In this document: one piece after another, positions 23,788-32,565 of the stretch | Position numbering within the stretch: position 1 is the stretch's first letter | Layout of the letters: every line of letters begins with the position of its first letter | Source of the DNA: Bordetella petrii | GTDB lineage: Bacteria; Pseudomonadota; Gammaproteobacteria; Burkholderiales; Burkholderiaceae_B | DNA: 32,565 nucleotides | NCBI RefSeq assembly: GCF_020991325.1 | Contig: NZ_JAJMLX010000016.1 | Coordinates: 1 to 32,565, forward strand | Reading direction: 5' to 3' | Translations under genes and position numbers: made by a program | Notes under the pieces: generated by a model | Databases searched by the model: none | What the model saw: the letters and a program-made list of their open reading frames with translations, nothing else | Told to the model about the DNA's origin: nothing

Positions 23788-25326
23788 TCAACGCCGCCGC
23801 GAACCAAGCAGCGATCCCAACATGCCCCGCACCAACTGGCGCGTCAGGGTGCGAGCCGAGCTCTTGACGACAGACTGCACCACGCCGTCGCGCCTGCCTC
23901 CGCGCGGCCCCGTGGATCCGAACAACACGTCGTTCAGGCTGTCCATCAGCCCGCCACCGGATGCCTCATCAGCGGCGTCCTTGGCGCGGCCGGCCGGCTT
24001 GCCCGTGGCCGGGGCATCGGCGGCTTCCGGCGCCGCTGGGGCTTCCGCGCTGGCCCGGGCCACCAGCACCTCGTAGGCCGACTCGCGGTCCACCGCCGTG
24101 GCGTACTTGCCAGCAAGGGTGGCATCCTGGCGCAACGCCTGGCGTTCCGCCTCTGTAGCGGGGCCAATGCGGCTGCCCGGCGGCATGATCCAGGCACGTT
24201 CGGTAGGCGTGGGCCGGCCCTTGGGGTCCAGCAGCGACACCAGCGCCTCGCCCACCCCCAACTCCGTAATGGCGGCCTCGATATCCAGGCCGGGATTCGG
24301 GCGCATTGTCTGGGCGGCTGTCTTGACGGCCTTCTGGTCGCGCGGCGTGAACGCCCGTAGCGCATGCTGGACGCGGTTGCCCAGTTGGCCCAGCACAGAA
24401 TCCGGAATGTCCAGGGGATTCTGTGTAACGAAGTACACCCCCACTCCTTTCGAGCGCACCAGGCGCACTACTTGCTCGATCTTGTCCAGCAAGGCCTTGG
24501 GCGCATCGTCGAACAGCAGATGCGCTTCATCGAAGAAGAACACCAGCTTGGGCTTGTCGGCATCGCCCACTTCGGGAAGTTTTTCGTAGATGTCGGCCAG
24601 CAGCCACAGCAAAAATACGCCATACAGGCGCGGCGACTGCATGAGTTTGTCGGCCGCCAGGATGCTGACGATGCCCCGCCCCTGCGCATCGGTGCGCATC
24701 AGGTCGTGGATGTCCAGCATGGGTTCGCCAAAGAACTGTTCCGCGCCCTGCGACTCCAGCGTCAGCAGGCTGCGCTGGATCGCGCCCACCGATGCCGACG
24801 ACACATTGCCGTAACGGGTCTTGAGTTCACTGGCCCGGTCGGCCACGTTCTGCAACATGGCCCGCAGGTCTTTCAGGTCGAGCAGCAGTTGGCCTTCGTC
24901 ATCCGCCACGCGAAAAACCAGGGTCAGCACCCCTTCCTGGGTGTTATTGAGCTCGAGCATGCGCGAAAGCAACAGCGGCCCCATGTCCGATACCGTGGCC
25001 CGCACCGGCAGCCCCTGCTGGCCAAATACGTCCCACAGGGCGGCGGGGCTGGCGCCCCAGGCCGGTTCGGGCAGGCCCAGGTTTTTCAGCCGCTCCTGCA
25101 GCTTGGGAGAAGGGGCGCCCGCCTGGGAAATGCCGGTAAGGTCGCCCTTGACGTCCGCCATGAACACGGGTGTTCCGATGCGCGAGAATGCCTCGGCCAG
25201 GACTTGTAACGTCACCGTCTTGCCCGTACCGGTAGCGCCGGTAATGCAACCGTGCCGGTTGGCCAGCGCCGGCAGCAGGGCCAACGGGGTCTGTGCATTC
25301 CGGGCAATGACAATGGGGTCGGGCAT
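23788..25326 (-). CDS. HerA/FtsK-like P-loop ATPase, DUF853 family
   Basis: From ATG 25326 (GGAGAG upstream) the product has 512 residues. Walker A GATGTGKT is at residues 30-37 after [20 protein letters not shown] is a family signature, and Walker B is [46 protein letters not shown] is the sensor/arginine region. The C-terminus holds an Ala/Pro-rich linker and a basic end ([22 protein letters not shown]). The family (E. coli YjgR type) resembles the HerA helicase/translocase, but no role has been established that I know of. It is convergent with the aminotransferase and divergent from yebC. Confidence 0.9.
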   Translation of the reverse strand: MPDPIVIARNAQTPLALLPALANRHGCITGATGTGKTVTLQVLAEAFSRIGTPVFMADVKGDLTGISQAGAPSPKLQERLKNLGLPEPAWGASPAALWDVFGQQGLPVRATVSDMGPLLLSRMLELNNTQEGVLTLVFRVADDEGQLLLDLKDLRAMLQNVADRASELKTRYGNVSSASVGAIQRSLLTLESQGAEQFFGEPMLDIHDLMRTDAQGRGIVSILAADKLMQSPRLYGVFLLWLLADIYEKLPEVGDADKPKLVFFFDEAHLLFDDAPKALLDKIEQVVRLVRSKGVGVYFVTQNPLDIPDSVLGQLGNRVQHALRAFTPRDQKAVKTAAQTMRPNPGLDIEAAITELGVGEALVSLLDPKGRPTPTERAWIMPPGSRIGPATEAERQALRQDATLAGKYATAVDRESAYEVLVARASAEAPAAPEAADAPATGKPAGRAKDAADEASGGGLMDSLNDVLFGSTGPRGGRRDGVVQSVVKSSARTLTRQLVRGMLGSLLGSRRR

Positions 25327-25430
25327 GGCGGCTCTCCGGCTACGCGAAAATTGGTGCCACAAGTGTAGAGCGAGTACCACGGCTTGTGCGCAGAATGCGC
25401 ACGCCCCGGCGCACAGCGTCCCATCCACGC

Positions 25431-25436
25431 TAAAAT
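25431..25436 (+). promoter_or_regulatory. Possible -10 element upstream of yebC
   Basis: TAAAAT (5 of 6 to TATAAT) stands 35 nt before the yebC ATG in the HerA-yebC divergent gap. I see no good -35 at 17 bp, so this is a weak call. Confidence 0.35.
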
Positions 25437-25471
25437 GCCTGTTTTGCCTATATTTCACCTTCTGGGACACC

Positions 25472-26203
25472 ATGGCCGGACACAGTAAATGGGCCAATAT
25501 CCAGCACCGCAAGGGGCGCCAGGACGCCAAGCGGGGCAAGCTCTGGACCAAAATCATTCGTGAGATCACCGTCGCCGCGCGTGCCGGCGGGGCCGATCCC
25601 GACAGCAATCCGCGCTTGCGGCTGGCCTGGGACAAGGCCACCGACGCCAATATGCCCAAAGACAACATCCAGCGCGCCATCCAGCGCGGCGCGGGGGGTG
25701 CCGACGGGGCCAACTACGAAGAAGTGCGCTACGAGGGCTACGGCGTGGGCGGCGCCGCGGTGGTGGTCGACTGCATGACCGACAACCGCACCCGCACCGT
25801 CGCCGAAGTGCGCCACGCATTCGCCAAGAACGGCGGCAATCTGGGCCAGGAAGGCTCGGTGGCCTTCATGTTCAAGCATTGCGGCCAGTTTGTGTTTGCG
25901 CCGGGCACCGCCGAAGACGCCGTCATGGAAGCCGCCCTGGAAGCCGGTGCCGAAGACGTGCTTACCGACGAAGAAGGCGTCATCGAGGTCATCTGCGCAC
26001 CCACCGACTACGCGGCGGTGCGCCAGGCCTTCGCGGCCGCCGGCCTGAAGGCCGAGGTCGAGGGCGTCATCATGAAGCCCCAGAACGAAACCGAACTCAC
26101 CGGCGAAGATGCCGTCAAGATGCAGAAACTGCTAGACGCCCTGGAAGGCCTGGACGACGTGCAGGAAGTCTATACCACTGTCGTATTCGACGAAGCACAA
26201 TAA
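25472..26203 (+). CDS. yebC: YebC/PmpR-family protein
   Basis: The 243-residue protein begins [25 protein letters not shown], the invariant start of the family, followed by [25 protein letters not shown] and [14 protein letters not shown]. YebC-type proteins were long annotated as DNA-binding regulators, and recent work links them to ribosome function at difficult proline motifs. The full length is normal. GGGAC seven bases upstream serves as Shine-Dalgarno. It heads the housekeeping run yebC-purD-hemF-nadD-rsfS-rlmH-maf. Confidence 0.97.
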   Translation: MAGHSKWANIQHRKGRQDAKRGKLWTKIIREITVAARAGGADPDSNPRLRLAWDKATDANMPKDNIQRAIQRGAGGADGANYEEVRYEGYGVGGAAVVVDCMTDNRTRTVAEVRHAFAKNGGNLGQEGSVAFMFKHCGQFVFAPGTAEDAVMEAALEAGAEDVLTDEEGVIEVICAPTDYAAVRQAFAAAGLKAEVEGVIMKPQNETELTGEDAVKMQKLLDALEGLDDVQEVYTTVVFDEAQ

Positions 26204-26205
26204 CC

Positions 26206-26237
26206 TGCGCGGCGCGGAGCAATCGCCGCGCCGCGCA
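26206..26237 (+). terminator. Strong hairpin after yebC
   Basis: TGCGCGGCGCGG and CCGCGCCGCGCA form a perfect 12-bp stem with an 8-nt loop, three bases after the yebC stop. There is no T-run, so it may be a 3'-end stabiliser or partial terminator. Confidence 0.5.
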
Positions 26238-26243
26238 CCTCTT

Positions 26244-26271
26244 GCCATGCCTGCTGCGGCTGCCGCATGGC
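26244..26271 (+). terminator. Second hairpin between yebC and purD
   Basis: GCCATGC and GCATGGC form a 7-bp stem around a 14-nt loop, 6 nt after the first hairpin and about 20 nt before purD. With CACTTTAAG after it, it could end some yebC transcripts. Confidence 0.35.
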
Positions 26272-26292
26272 CACTTTAAGAAGCTCAAGAAA

Positions 26293-27600
26293 ATGAAACT
26301 CCTGGTAATTGGCTCCGGCGGTCGCGAACATGCCTTGGCCTGGCGCCTGGCCCGCTCTCCCCGCGTGCACAAGGTTTTTGTGGCGCCGGGCAACGGCGGC
26401 ACAGAACAAGGCGACCTGCTGCAGAACCTGCCGCTCACCAGCCCCGAAGAGCTCGCCGACTTCGTCGAACGCGAGGGCGTGTCGCTGACAGTGGTCGGCC
26501 CCGAGGCGCCCCTGGCCGCCGGCGTGGTGGACACCTTCCGCGCGCGCGGCCTGAAAATCTTCGGCCCCACCAAGGCCGCCGCGCAACTCGAAAGCTCCAA
26601 AGACTATGCCAAGGCATTCATGGTGCGCCACGGCATTCCCACGGCGCGCTACGAAACATTTACCGATCCCGCCAAGGCACACGCCTATGTCGACACGCAC
26701 GGCGCGCCCATCGTGATCAAGGCCGATGGCCTGGCCGCGGGCAAGGGCGTGGTGGTGGCCGCCACGCTCGACGAAGCCCACGCCGCCATCGATGCCATGC
26801 TGGGCGACGGCAGCCTGGGCCAGGCGGGTGCCCGCGTGGTCATCGAAGAATGCCTTACCGGCGAAGAAGCCAGCTTCATCGTCATGTGCGACGGCCGCAA
26901 TGTGCTGGCCCTTGCCACCAGCCAGGACCACAAACGCCTGCAGGACGGCGATGCAGGCCCCAACACCGGCGGCATGGGGGCGTATTCCCCGGCCCCCATC
27001 ATTACCCCCGAACTGCACCACCGCATCATGCGGGAAATCATCCTGCCCACCGTGCAGGGCATGGCGCGCGACGGCATTCCGTACACCGGATTCCTGTATG
27101 CCGGCCTGATGATCGCCCCGGGCGACGATCCGGACCGCGCCATCAAGACGCTGGAATTCAATTGCCGCATGGGCGACCCCGAAACCCAGCCCATCATGAT
27201 GCGCGTAAAAAGCGATCTGCTCGATGCGCTGGAGCACGCGGTCGAGGGCACGCTCGACCAGGCCGACATCACCTGGGACCGCCGTACCGCGCTGGGCGTG
27301 GTGCTGGCGGCGCACAACTATCCCGGCACGCCGCGCAACGGCGACGTCATCGCCGCCCTGCCCGCCGACACCGACGACTGTGTGGTATTCCATGCCGGAA
27401 CCCGCCGCGAGAACCAGCAACTGAAAACCTCGGGCGGCCGCGTGCTGTGCGTAACCGCGCTGGGCGATTCCGTGCGCATGGCGCGCGAGCGCGCCTATGC
27501 GGCGGTCGACGGTGTGCAGTTCGACGGCCGCCAGTACCGCAGCGACATAGGCTGGCGCGCCCTCAAGCCTTCGCAGCAGAAAGCCAAACCGCAGGCCTGA
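26293..27600 (+). CDS. purD: Phosphoribosylamine-glycine ligase (GAR synthetase)
   Basis: The 435-residue ATP-grasp enzyme begins [20 protein letters not shown] and shows [75 protein letters not shown] and ETQPIM. These are the full PurD signatures. It joins glycine to 5-phosphoribosylamine in the second step of purine synthesis. The chosen ATG is the first that gives the conserved N-terminus; the Shine-Dalgarno is weak. Confidence 0.98.
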   Translation: MKLLVIGSGGREHALAWRLARSPRVHKVFVAPGNGGTEQGDLLQNLPLTSPEELADFVEREGVSLTVVGPEAPLAAGVVDTFRARGLKIFGPTKAAAQLESSKDYAKAFMVRHGIPTARYETFTDPAKAHAYVDTHGAPIVIKADGLAAGKGVVVAATLDEAHAAIDAMLGDGSLGQAGARVVIEECLTGEEASFIVMCDGRNVLALATSQDHKRLQDGDAGPNTGGMGAYSPAPIITPELHHRIMREIILPTVQGMARDGIPYTGFLYAGLMIAPGDDPDRAIKTLEFNCRMGDPETQPIMMRVKSDLLDALEHAVEGTLDQADITWDRRTALGVVLAAHNYPGTPRNGDVIAALPADTDDCVVFHAGTRRENQQLKTSGGRVLCVTALGDSVRMARERAYAAVDGVQFDGRQYRSDIGWRALKPSQQKAKPQA

Positions 27601-27613
27601 CCCGCGCAGCACC

Positions 27614-28525
27614 ATGAATGGCATTCCCGTTTCCGATGTCCACGCGTACCTGACCGGCCTGCAGTCACGCATCGTCCAGGCGCTGGAACAGGCCGGCGGC
27701 GAGCCCCTGCGCACCGACACCTGGACACGCGCCGAGGGCGGGGGCGGAATCTCGCGCCTGATCGAAGGCGGGCAATTGCTCGAGCGCGGCGGCGTGCTGT
27801 TCAGCCACGTTCATGGCAACCAGTTGCCGCCGTCTGCCAGCGCGCACCGGCCCGAGCTGGCCGGCCGGTCATGGCAGGCCATGGGGGTATCGCTGGTATT
27901 GCATCCCCGCAATCCTTACATTCCCACCACGCACATGAACGTGCGCATGTTCGTGGCGGCGGCGCGGCCGGGCCACGACGAGAACGATGTATTCTGGTTT
28001 GGCGGCGGGCTCGACCTGACCCCCTATTACGCTTACGAGGACGACGCCCGGCACTTCCATCGAACCTGCCGCGACGCGCTGGATCCGCATGGCCCTGATT
28101 ATTATTCGCGCTATAAGCGCTGGTGCGATGAGTACTTTTACCTGAAGCATCGCCAAGAAATGCGCGGTGTGGGCGGCATTTTCTTCGACGACCTCAATGA
28201 GCCCGGCTTCGATGCCAGTTACGCCTTGCTGCGCTCGGTGGGCGATGCCTTTCTGCCGGCCTATCTGCCCTTGGTCCAGCGCCACCGCGACACGCCCTAC
28301 GGGCAGGCGCAGCGCGACTTCCAGGCCTACCGCCGCGGGCGCTACGTAGAATTCAACCTGGTGTTCGACCGCGGCACCCTGTTCGGCCTGCAATCCGGCG
28401 GCCGCACCGAATCCATACTGCTGTCCATGCCCCCCATGGCCCAGTGGCGCTACGACTGGCATCCCGCGCCCGGCACCCCCGAAGCGGCACTGAATGGCTT
28501 TCTGCAGCCACGGGACTGGGTGTGA
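27614..28525 (+). CDS. hemF: Oxygen-dependent coproporphyrinogen III oxidase
   Basis: The 303-residue protein has [83 protein letters not shown] and [31 protein letters not shown], all HemF hallmarks. It converts coproporphyrinogen III to protoporphyrinogen IX using O2. The stop codon overlaps the nadD start by 4 nt (GTGA). Together with hemN (12704-14098) the organism can finish this heme step with or without oxygen. Confidence 0.98.
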   Translation: MNGIPVSDVHAYLTGLQSRIVQALEQAGGEPLRTDTWTRAEGGGGISRLIEGGQLLERGGVLFSHVHGNQLPPSASAHRPELAGRSWQAMGVSLVLHPRNPYIPTTHMNVRMFVAAARPGHDENDVFWFGGGLDLTPYYAYEDDARHFHRTCRDALDPHGPDYYSRYKRWCDEYFYLKHRQEMRGVGGIFFDDLNEPGFDASYALLRSVGDAFLPAYLPLVQRHRDTPYGQAQRDFQAYRRGRYVEFNLVFDRGTLFGLQSGGRTESILLSMPPMAQWRYDWHPAPGTPEAALNGFLQPRDWV

Positions 28526-29109
28526 AGCGCATCGGCCTGCTCGGCGGCAGCTTCGACCCGGTGCACCAGGCGCACCTGGCGCTGGCGTGCGCGGCGCGCG
28601 ACGGCCTGCGGCTGGACCAGGTCCAGTTCATTCCGGCCGCCAACCCCTGGCAGCGCGCGCCGCTGCAGGCGGCCCCCGAGCACCGGCTGCGCATGATAGA
28701 ACTGGCCATCGACGGCCAGGCAGGCCTGGCCGCCAATCCCATCGAACTGGAGCGCAGCGGGCCTACCTACACCATCGATACTCTGCGTGCCCTGCCAGCC
28801 AGCCACCACTACATATGGCTGCTGGGCGCCGACCAACTGGCCAATTTTTGCACCTGGCACCAATGGCAGGCCATTGCCGAACGGGTCGACCTAGCGGTAG
28901 CCACACGGCCCGGCACCCCGCTCAGCCCTCCCGTCGAGTTGCAGGCATGGCTAGACGCCCATGGCCGTGCGCTGGCCACCCTGCCTTTTGCGCCCATGGA
29001 CGTGTCGGCCTCCGACATCCGTACCCGGCTGGCGCAAGGGCTGCCCACCCAAGGCTTGCTGCCGCCCGCGGTGTCCCGCTATATCGCCAACCACGGGCTG
29101 TACCAATAA
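28522..29109 (+). CDS. nadD: Nicotinate-nucleotide adenylyltransferase
   Basis: The 195-residue protein from GTG 28522 starts [18 protein letters not shown], the nucleotidyltransferase motif, and contains [34 protein letters not shown] and [10 protein letters not shown] near the end. It forms deamido-NAD from nicotinate mononucleotide and ATP. The start is set by the 4-nt coupling overlap with hemF. Confidence 0.96.
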   Translation: MKRIGLLGGSFDPVHQAHLALACAARDGLRLDQVQFIPAANPWQRAPLQAAPEHRLRMIELAIDGQAGLAANPIELERSGPTYTIDTLRALPASHHYIWLLGADQLANFCTWHQWQAIAERVDLAVATRPGTPLSPPVELQAWLDAHGRALATLPFAPMDVSASDIRTRLAQGLPTQGLLPPAVSRYIANHGLYQ

Positions 29110-29165
29110 GCACCGTCATCCGACGGCCACTCAACCGCCCTTCCGGGCGGGTTATATTTGTGAAC

Positions 29166-29564
29166 ATGGATATACAGAAACTCCAACGCGCCGTCATTGA
29201 CGCCCTGGAAGACGTCAAGGCGCAAGACATCAAGGTCTTCAACACGACCCATCTCACCAGCCTGTTCGACCGCGTCGTGGTAGCCAGCGCCACCTCGAAC
29301 CGGCAAACCCGCGCGCTCGCCTCCAGCGTGGCCGACCGCGGACGCGCCCTGAAGCTCAGCGGCGTCACGGTCGAAGGCGAGGATACCGGCGAATGGGTGG
29401 TGGTCGACCTGGGCGATATCGTCGTGCATATCATGCAGCCCGCCATCCGCCAGTATTACAACCTGGAAGAAATCTGGGGCGACAAACCCGTGCGCGTCAA
29501 ACTGTTGCCGGGCTCGGGCACCGTTCCCATGGGCAGCGCCGGCCTGGACGAGCCGGAAGACTGA
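29166..29564 (+). CDS. rsfS: Ribosomal silencing factor RsfS
   Basis: The 132-residue protein begins MDIQKLQRAVIDALEDVKAQDIKVFN and has SLFDRVVVASATSNRQTRALA and VVVDLGDIVVHIMQPAIRQYYNLEEIWGD, the RsfS (Iojap/YbeB) pattern. It binds ribosomal protein uL14 and blocks subunit joining when nutrients are scarce. A GTG six bases upstream is an alternative start. nadD-rsfS-rlmH is a widely conserved neighbourhood. Confidence 0.97.
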   Translation: MDIQKLQRAVIDALEDVKAQDIKVFNTTHLTSLFDRVVVASATSNRQTRALASSVADRGRALKLSGVTVEGEDTGEWVVVDLGDIVVHIMQPAIRQYYNLEEIWGDKPVRVKLLPGSGTVPMGSAGLDEPED

Positions 29565-29570
29565 CGCCGC

Positions 29571-30041
29571 GTGAAACTGATCGTCATCGCCGTGGGCAAC
29601 CGCATGCCGGCCTGGGTGGAAACCGCCTGGAGCGACTACGCCAAGCGCCTGCCCGCCGACTGCGCCCTGGAGCTTCGGGAAATCAAGCCCGAGCCCCGCA
29701 CCACCGGTAAGACGCCGGCGCAGATGATGGCTGCGGAAGCGCGCCGCATCGAATCGGCCGTTCCGGCAGGCGCCCTGCGCCTGGCCCTGGACGAACGCGG
29801 CCGCGACCTCACCACCATGGTCCTGTCGCAGCGCCTGGAACAGTGGCGCGCCGGCGGGCGCGACGTCGTATTCCTGGTAGGTGGCCCAGACGGCCTGGAC
29901 GACAGCCTGAAGGCCTCGTGCGACGGACAGATCCGGCTGTCGTCTCTGACGCTACCCCATCCCATGGTGCGTGTGGTGCTGGCCGAACAGCTGTATCGGG
30001 CCTGGGCCATCCTGACCAATCATCCCTACCATCGCGCCTGA
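29571..30041 (+). CDS. rlmH: 23S rRNA (pseudouridine1915-N3)-methyltransferase RlmH
   Basis: The 156-residue SPOUT enzyme starts with GTG six bases after rsf[33 protein letters not shown], the SAM-binding knot [11 protein letters not shown], and the C-terminal [20 protein letters not shown] followed by NHPYHRA are all conserved. It methylates pseudouridine 1915 in helix 69 of 23S rRNA. Confidence 0.98.
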   Translation: MKLIVIAVGNRMPAWVETAWSDYAKRLPADCALELREIKPEPRTTGKTPAQMMAAEARRIESAVPAGALRLALDERGRDLTTMVLSQRLEQWRAGGRDVVFLVGGPDGLDDSLKASCDGQIRLSSLTLPHPMVRVVLAEQLYRAWAILTNHPYHRA

Positions 30042-30049
30042 GGCCGCCC

Positions 30050-30676
30050 GTGGCAACGCCAACCCATCCAGAAGCGCCGGCAGCGCGCATTTACCTGGCC
30101 TCGGCCAGCCCGCGCCGCCGCGAACTGCTTGCCCAGATCGGGCTACCTCATGCCGTACTGCAAGTGCCGGCGCCGCCCGGTGAAGACGAACCCCGCCACC
30201 CCGGCGAAGCCGCGGCCGACTACGTGCGGCGCACGGCCCGCGAGAAAGCCGAACGCGGCCGGCACTGGCTGGCGGGCCAATCCCTTCCCGCCCTGCCCCT
30301 GCTGGCCGCTGACACCACCGTCATTCTCGACGGCAATGTCCTGGGCAAGCCCGCCGACCGCGCCGATGCTGTTCAGATGCTGTCGCGTCTATCAGGAGCC
30401 AGCCACCAGGTTCATACCGCCGTGGCGCTATGGCACGAAGGCCGGCTTCACGAAGACGTTTCCATTTCGGAAGTGCGCTTCCGTGTACTCGGCCCGGACG
30501 AAATCTTGCGCTACTGCGATAGCGGCGAGCCCTATGGCAAGGCGGGCGCCTACGGCATCCAGGGCCTGGCCGGCGTCTTCGTGTCACACCTGGCCGGCAG
30601 CTATACCGGCGTCATGGGCCTACCCGTTTACGAAACTGCCCAGTTGCTGCGCCGCGTGGGCGTCCTGGTGCCCTGA
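30050..30676 (+). CDS. Maf-family nucleotide pyrophosphatase (YhdE-like)
   Basis: From GTG 30050 the product has 208 residues. YLASASPRRRELLAQIG, ADTTVILDGNVLGKP, SGASHQVHTAVAL and YGKAGAYGIQGLAGVFV are the Maf family motifs; the set fits the dTTP/UTP pyrophosphatase subgroup. It hydrolyses non-canonical or excess nucleoside triphosphates. Its last 57 nt overlap the 3' end of the convergent glycosyltransferase gene. Confidence 0.93.
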   Translation: MATPTHPEAPAARIYLASASPRRRELLAQIGLPHAVLQVPAPPGEDEPRHPGEAAADYVRRTAREKAERGRHWLAGQSLPALPLLAADTTVILDGNVLGKPADRADAVQMLSRLSGASHQVHTAVALWHEGRLHEDVSISEVRFRVLGPDEILRYCDSGEPYGKAGAYGIQGLAGVFVSHLAGSYTGVMGLPVYETAQLLRRVGVLVP

Positions 30677-31621
30677 GCTGGCGCGCCTGGGCGCCTGCAG
30701 CACCTCAAGGCAAGCCTGGGCCACCTGATCAGGCTTGACCGCCTGGATATCCACCACCCCTTGTTCTGGATACACCGCCGCCGAATAGGGGCGGTTCCAG
30801 AACCATTCCGGGTTTGCCTCGTTGAAAACGCCCACATAGGGTACGCAGACGCCCTGGCCGATATGCGAAGGCCCGCAGTCATTGGCCACGATCAGCCGCG
30901 CATCCAGCATCAAGGCCGTCAGTTCCGGAATCGAGCGGTCACAGATCAGTTGGAAATCCGGTCGCTGCAAAGCCTGCAGGCTGGCCCGCTCGGCGGCCTC
31001 GGCGGGCCCCAGGATAAAGCTGAAACGCGTGTCCGGGCCCAGCCTGGCCCTCAGCCGATCGGCCAATGCCACGAAGTTGGCCACCCCCCAGCGCTTGAAC
31101 TCACCATCGCCGCCGCCCGGTATCAGCACTACGTCCGCTGATTGCGCGCTCCTGGGGCCAAGCGCGGCGATGGTCTCGAAGCAGCGCCGCGCCGCCGCTT
31201 CCGGCTGTACGGCCCGGTACGTATTCAGCAAGTGCAGATTGGCCAACCCTATGTATTCGCTGATGTTCTTCTTCCATTTGTGGGTCCAGGCGAAATCCAG
31301 CATGCGGTCGTTGCAAAACCCCAGGCTGCATTTCGGCCGGCGCAGCAGGCTGATCATCCCGTAGCGCTCGCTGCTGTGGTGCAGATACACCGTCATGTCG
31401 GCGCGCCAGGGAGTAGCTCTTACCGAGCGATACAGGCTTTCCGCGCGCACAAACTCATCCACCCAGGGCAGGGGCTGGTAGTAACCCGGCACGTCGTGCT
31501 TGGCCACCACCCGCAGCACGGCCTGCGGCCACCATTGCTTCAATTGATATAGGGTGGGGAAAGCAACCACCTGGTCGCCAAACTTGGACCGGCTGCGGAT
31601 ATAGACGACGATTTCTTGCAT
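30620..31621 (-). CDS. Family 9 glycosyltransferase (heptosyltransferase-like)
   Basis: The 333-residue protein resembles ADP-heptose:LPS heptosyltransferases. RSRSKFGDQVVAFPTLYQLKQWWP is the N-terminal glycosyl-acceptor region, DVVLIPGGGDGEFKRWGVANFVALADRL matches the sugar-nucleotide region, and LIVANDCGPSHIGQGVCVPYVGVFNEANPEWF is the C-terminal signature. It probably adds a sugar to cell-surface glycolipid. The gene follows the rRNA terminator on the same strand and ends inside maf on the other strand. Acceptor and donor cannot be specified. Confidence 0.85.
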   Translation of the reverse strand: MQEIVVYIRSRSKFGDQVVAFPTLYQLKQWWPQAVLRVVAKHDVPGYYQPLPWVDEFVRAESLYRSVRATPWRADMTVYLHHSSERYGMISLLRRPKCSLGFCNDRMLDFAWTHKWKKNISEYIGLANLHLLNTYRAVQPEAAARRCFETIAALGPRSAQSADVVLIPGGGDGEFKRWGVANFVALADRLRARLGPDTRFSFILGPAEAAERASLQALQRPDFQLICDRSIPELTALMLDARLIVANDCGPSHIGQGVCVPYVGVFNEANPEWFWNRPYSAAVYPEQGVVDIQAVKPDQVAQACLEVLQAPRRASSGHQDAHAAQQLGSFVNG

Positions 31622-31776
31622 GAACGCGGCGCGGCCCTGCGCGGTAACTGAAACGAGGGCGATTCTAGCCCGCCACGGGCATTAATAACCCTTTGAATTA
31701 TGGACAAACGGTAAGAATTAATGCGTAAGGCCTCATGGATGTTTATAACGGCGCCCAAAACTGTTTCCGCAAAGAC
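31622..31776. other. A+T-rich gap between glycosyltransferase and rRNA terminator
   Basis: This gap is notably richer in A+T than the rest of the window and holds an 8-bp inverted repeat, GCATTAAT (31679-31686) and ATTAATGC (31717-31724). On the minus strand there are TATAAA- and TTATTAAT-like segments that could form the glycosyltransferase promoter, but no convincing -35/-10 pair. No gene is seen. Confidence 0.35.
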
Positions 31777-31807
31777 AAAACCCCAGCACGTTGTGTGCTG
31801 GGGTTTT
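31777..31807 (-). terminator. Rho-independent terminator of the rRNA operon
   Basis: AAAACCCCAGCAC and GTGCTGGGGTTTT form a perfect 13-bp stem with a GTTGT loop. On the minus strand it is followed by a T-rich stretch (TTTTGTCTTT). It begins about 11 nt after the 3' end of the 5S gene. Confidence 0.9.
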
Positions 31808-31818
31808 GCGGGATAAGA

Positions 31819-31934
31819 GCCTGACGATGACCTACTTTCACACACGGGAAGTGCACTATCATCGGCGCGAAGGCGTTTCACGGTCCTGTTCGGGATGGGA
31901 AGGAGTGGGTCCACCTTGCTATGGTCGTCAAGCG
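31819..31934 (-). rRNA. rrf: 5S ribosomal RNA
   Basis: On the minus strand the sequence runs GACGACCATAGCAAGGTGG ... CCCATCCCGAACAGG ... GAAAGTAGGTCATCGTC, the standard betaproteobacterial 5S rRNA, with the complementary ends GCTTGACGAC and GTCGTCAGGC-like strands forming helix I. The length is about 116 nt. The ends are estimated by helix I and may be off by a few bases. Confidence 0.95.
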
Positions 31935-31943
31935 TGACGGGTT

Positions 31944-31973
31944 GGGCGGTCAGGGTTTGGGTCCTGGCCGCCC
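31944..31973 (-). other. Stem-loop in 23S-5S spacer, likely processing stem
   Basis: GGGCGGTCAGG and CCTGGCCGCCC pair over 11 bp (one wobble) around an 8-nt loop just upstream of 5S. Such structures in rRNA spacers commonly direct RNase cleavage; this role is inferred. Confidence 0.4.
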
Positions 31974-32000
31974 GAATTGGGAAGAAGCACAGCGTGTGTG

Positions 32001-32027
32001 TTGCCGAGCCTGTGAGGCTCGAGGCAA
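32001..32027 (-). other. Second stem-loop in 23S-5S spacer
   Basis: CGAGCCT and AGGCTCG form a 7-bp stem with a 3-nt loop, extended by TTGC/GCAA beyond a two-base bulge. It is likely part of the spacer's folded precursor. Confidence 0.35.
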
Positions 32028-32113
32028 GGGTTGGGACTTGCGTATATCTATGTGTTGAACGGCACTTGGTCGCTACGCGCTCATATCAGGTCTGTATAAA
32101 ACCCGCAGAGTTA

Positions 32114-32565
<452 letters not shown>

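Overview
This window is a high-GC chromosomal segment from a betaproteobacterium, most likely order Burkholderiales and family Alcaligenaceae (Bordetella/Achromobacter/Pusillimonas-like). The evidence is the codon use, the type of NrdD/NrdG, and the order yebC-purD-hemF-nadD-rsfS-rlmH-maf. I cannot name the genus from sequence alone.

Layout. (1) 1-2164: 3' part of an EmrA-type adaptor and a complete EmrB-type MFS exporter. (2) 2238-3308 (-): tartrate/D-malate dehydrogenase of the TtuC type. (3) 3372-12707: a MocR-type regulator (-) facing a seven-gene (+) array made of a family-5 solute-binding protein, two permeases, a double ATPase, a small cupin, a class II histone-deacetylase-like amidohydrolase and an EamA transporter. 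This looks like uptake and processing of an amide-bearing or acetylated compound. (4) 12704-21248: an anaerobic-life island, containing hemN (-), nrdD / a separate glycyl-radical mini-gene / nrdG (+), an FMN 'nitronate monooxygenase'-family gene (+), then ubiU-ubiV-ubiT and a DGC zinc-binding protein gene (-). (5) 21298-25326: a GhrA-like dehydrogenase (-), a class III aminotransferase (+) and a HerA/DUF853 ATPase (-). (6) 25472-30676 (+): housekeeping genes yebC, purD, hemF, nadD, rsfS, rlmH, maf. (7) 30620-31621 (-): a family 9 glycosyltransferase. (8) 31777-end (-): the terminator, 5S rRNA and 3' end of 23S rRNA of a ribosomal operon.

The anaerobic island is the most interesting part. Anaerobic heme synthesis (HemN), anaerobic deoxyribonucleotide synthesis (class III RNR) and O2-independent ubiquinone hydroxylation (UbiUVT) sit together. 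I see three FNR/Anr-like boxes, upstream of hemN (shared gap with nrdD), of the FMN enzyme, and of ubiU. In all three the box centre lies about 41.5 bp before a start point that also fits a -10-like hexamer. For hemN and ubiU this start point falls on the ATG itself, which predicts leaderless mRNAs. ubiU also carries a perfect 21-bp palindrome over its -10 region.

The standout observation is that NrdD stops right after its zinc-binding Cys cluster. Its glycyl-radical loop (the RVMGY motif) is encoded by a separate 60-codon gene at 16327-16509 with its own Shine-Dalgarno, after a 74-nt gap containing a perfect 9-bp hairpin. The class III reductase therefore appears to be a two-piece enzyme with a detachable radical domain, formally like the stand-alone GrcA/YfiD spare domain of pyruvate formate-lyase.
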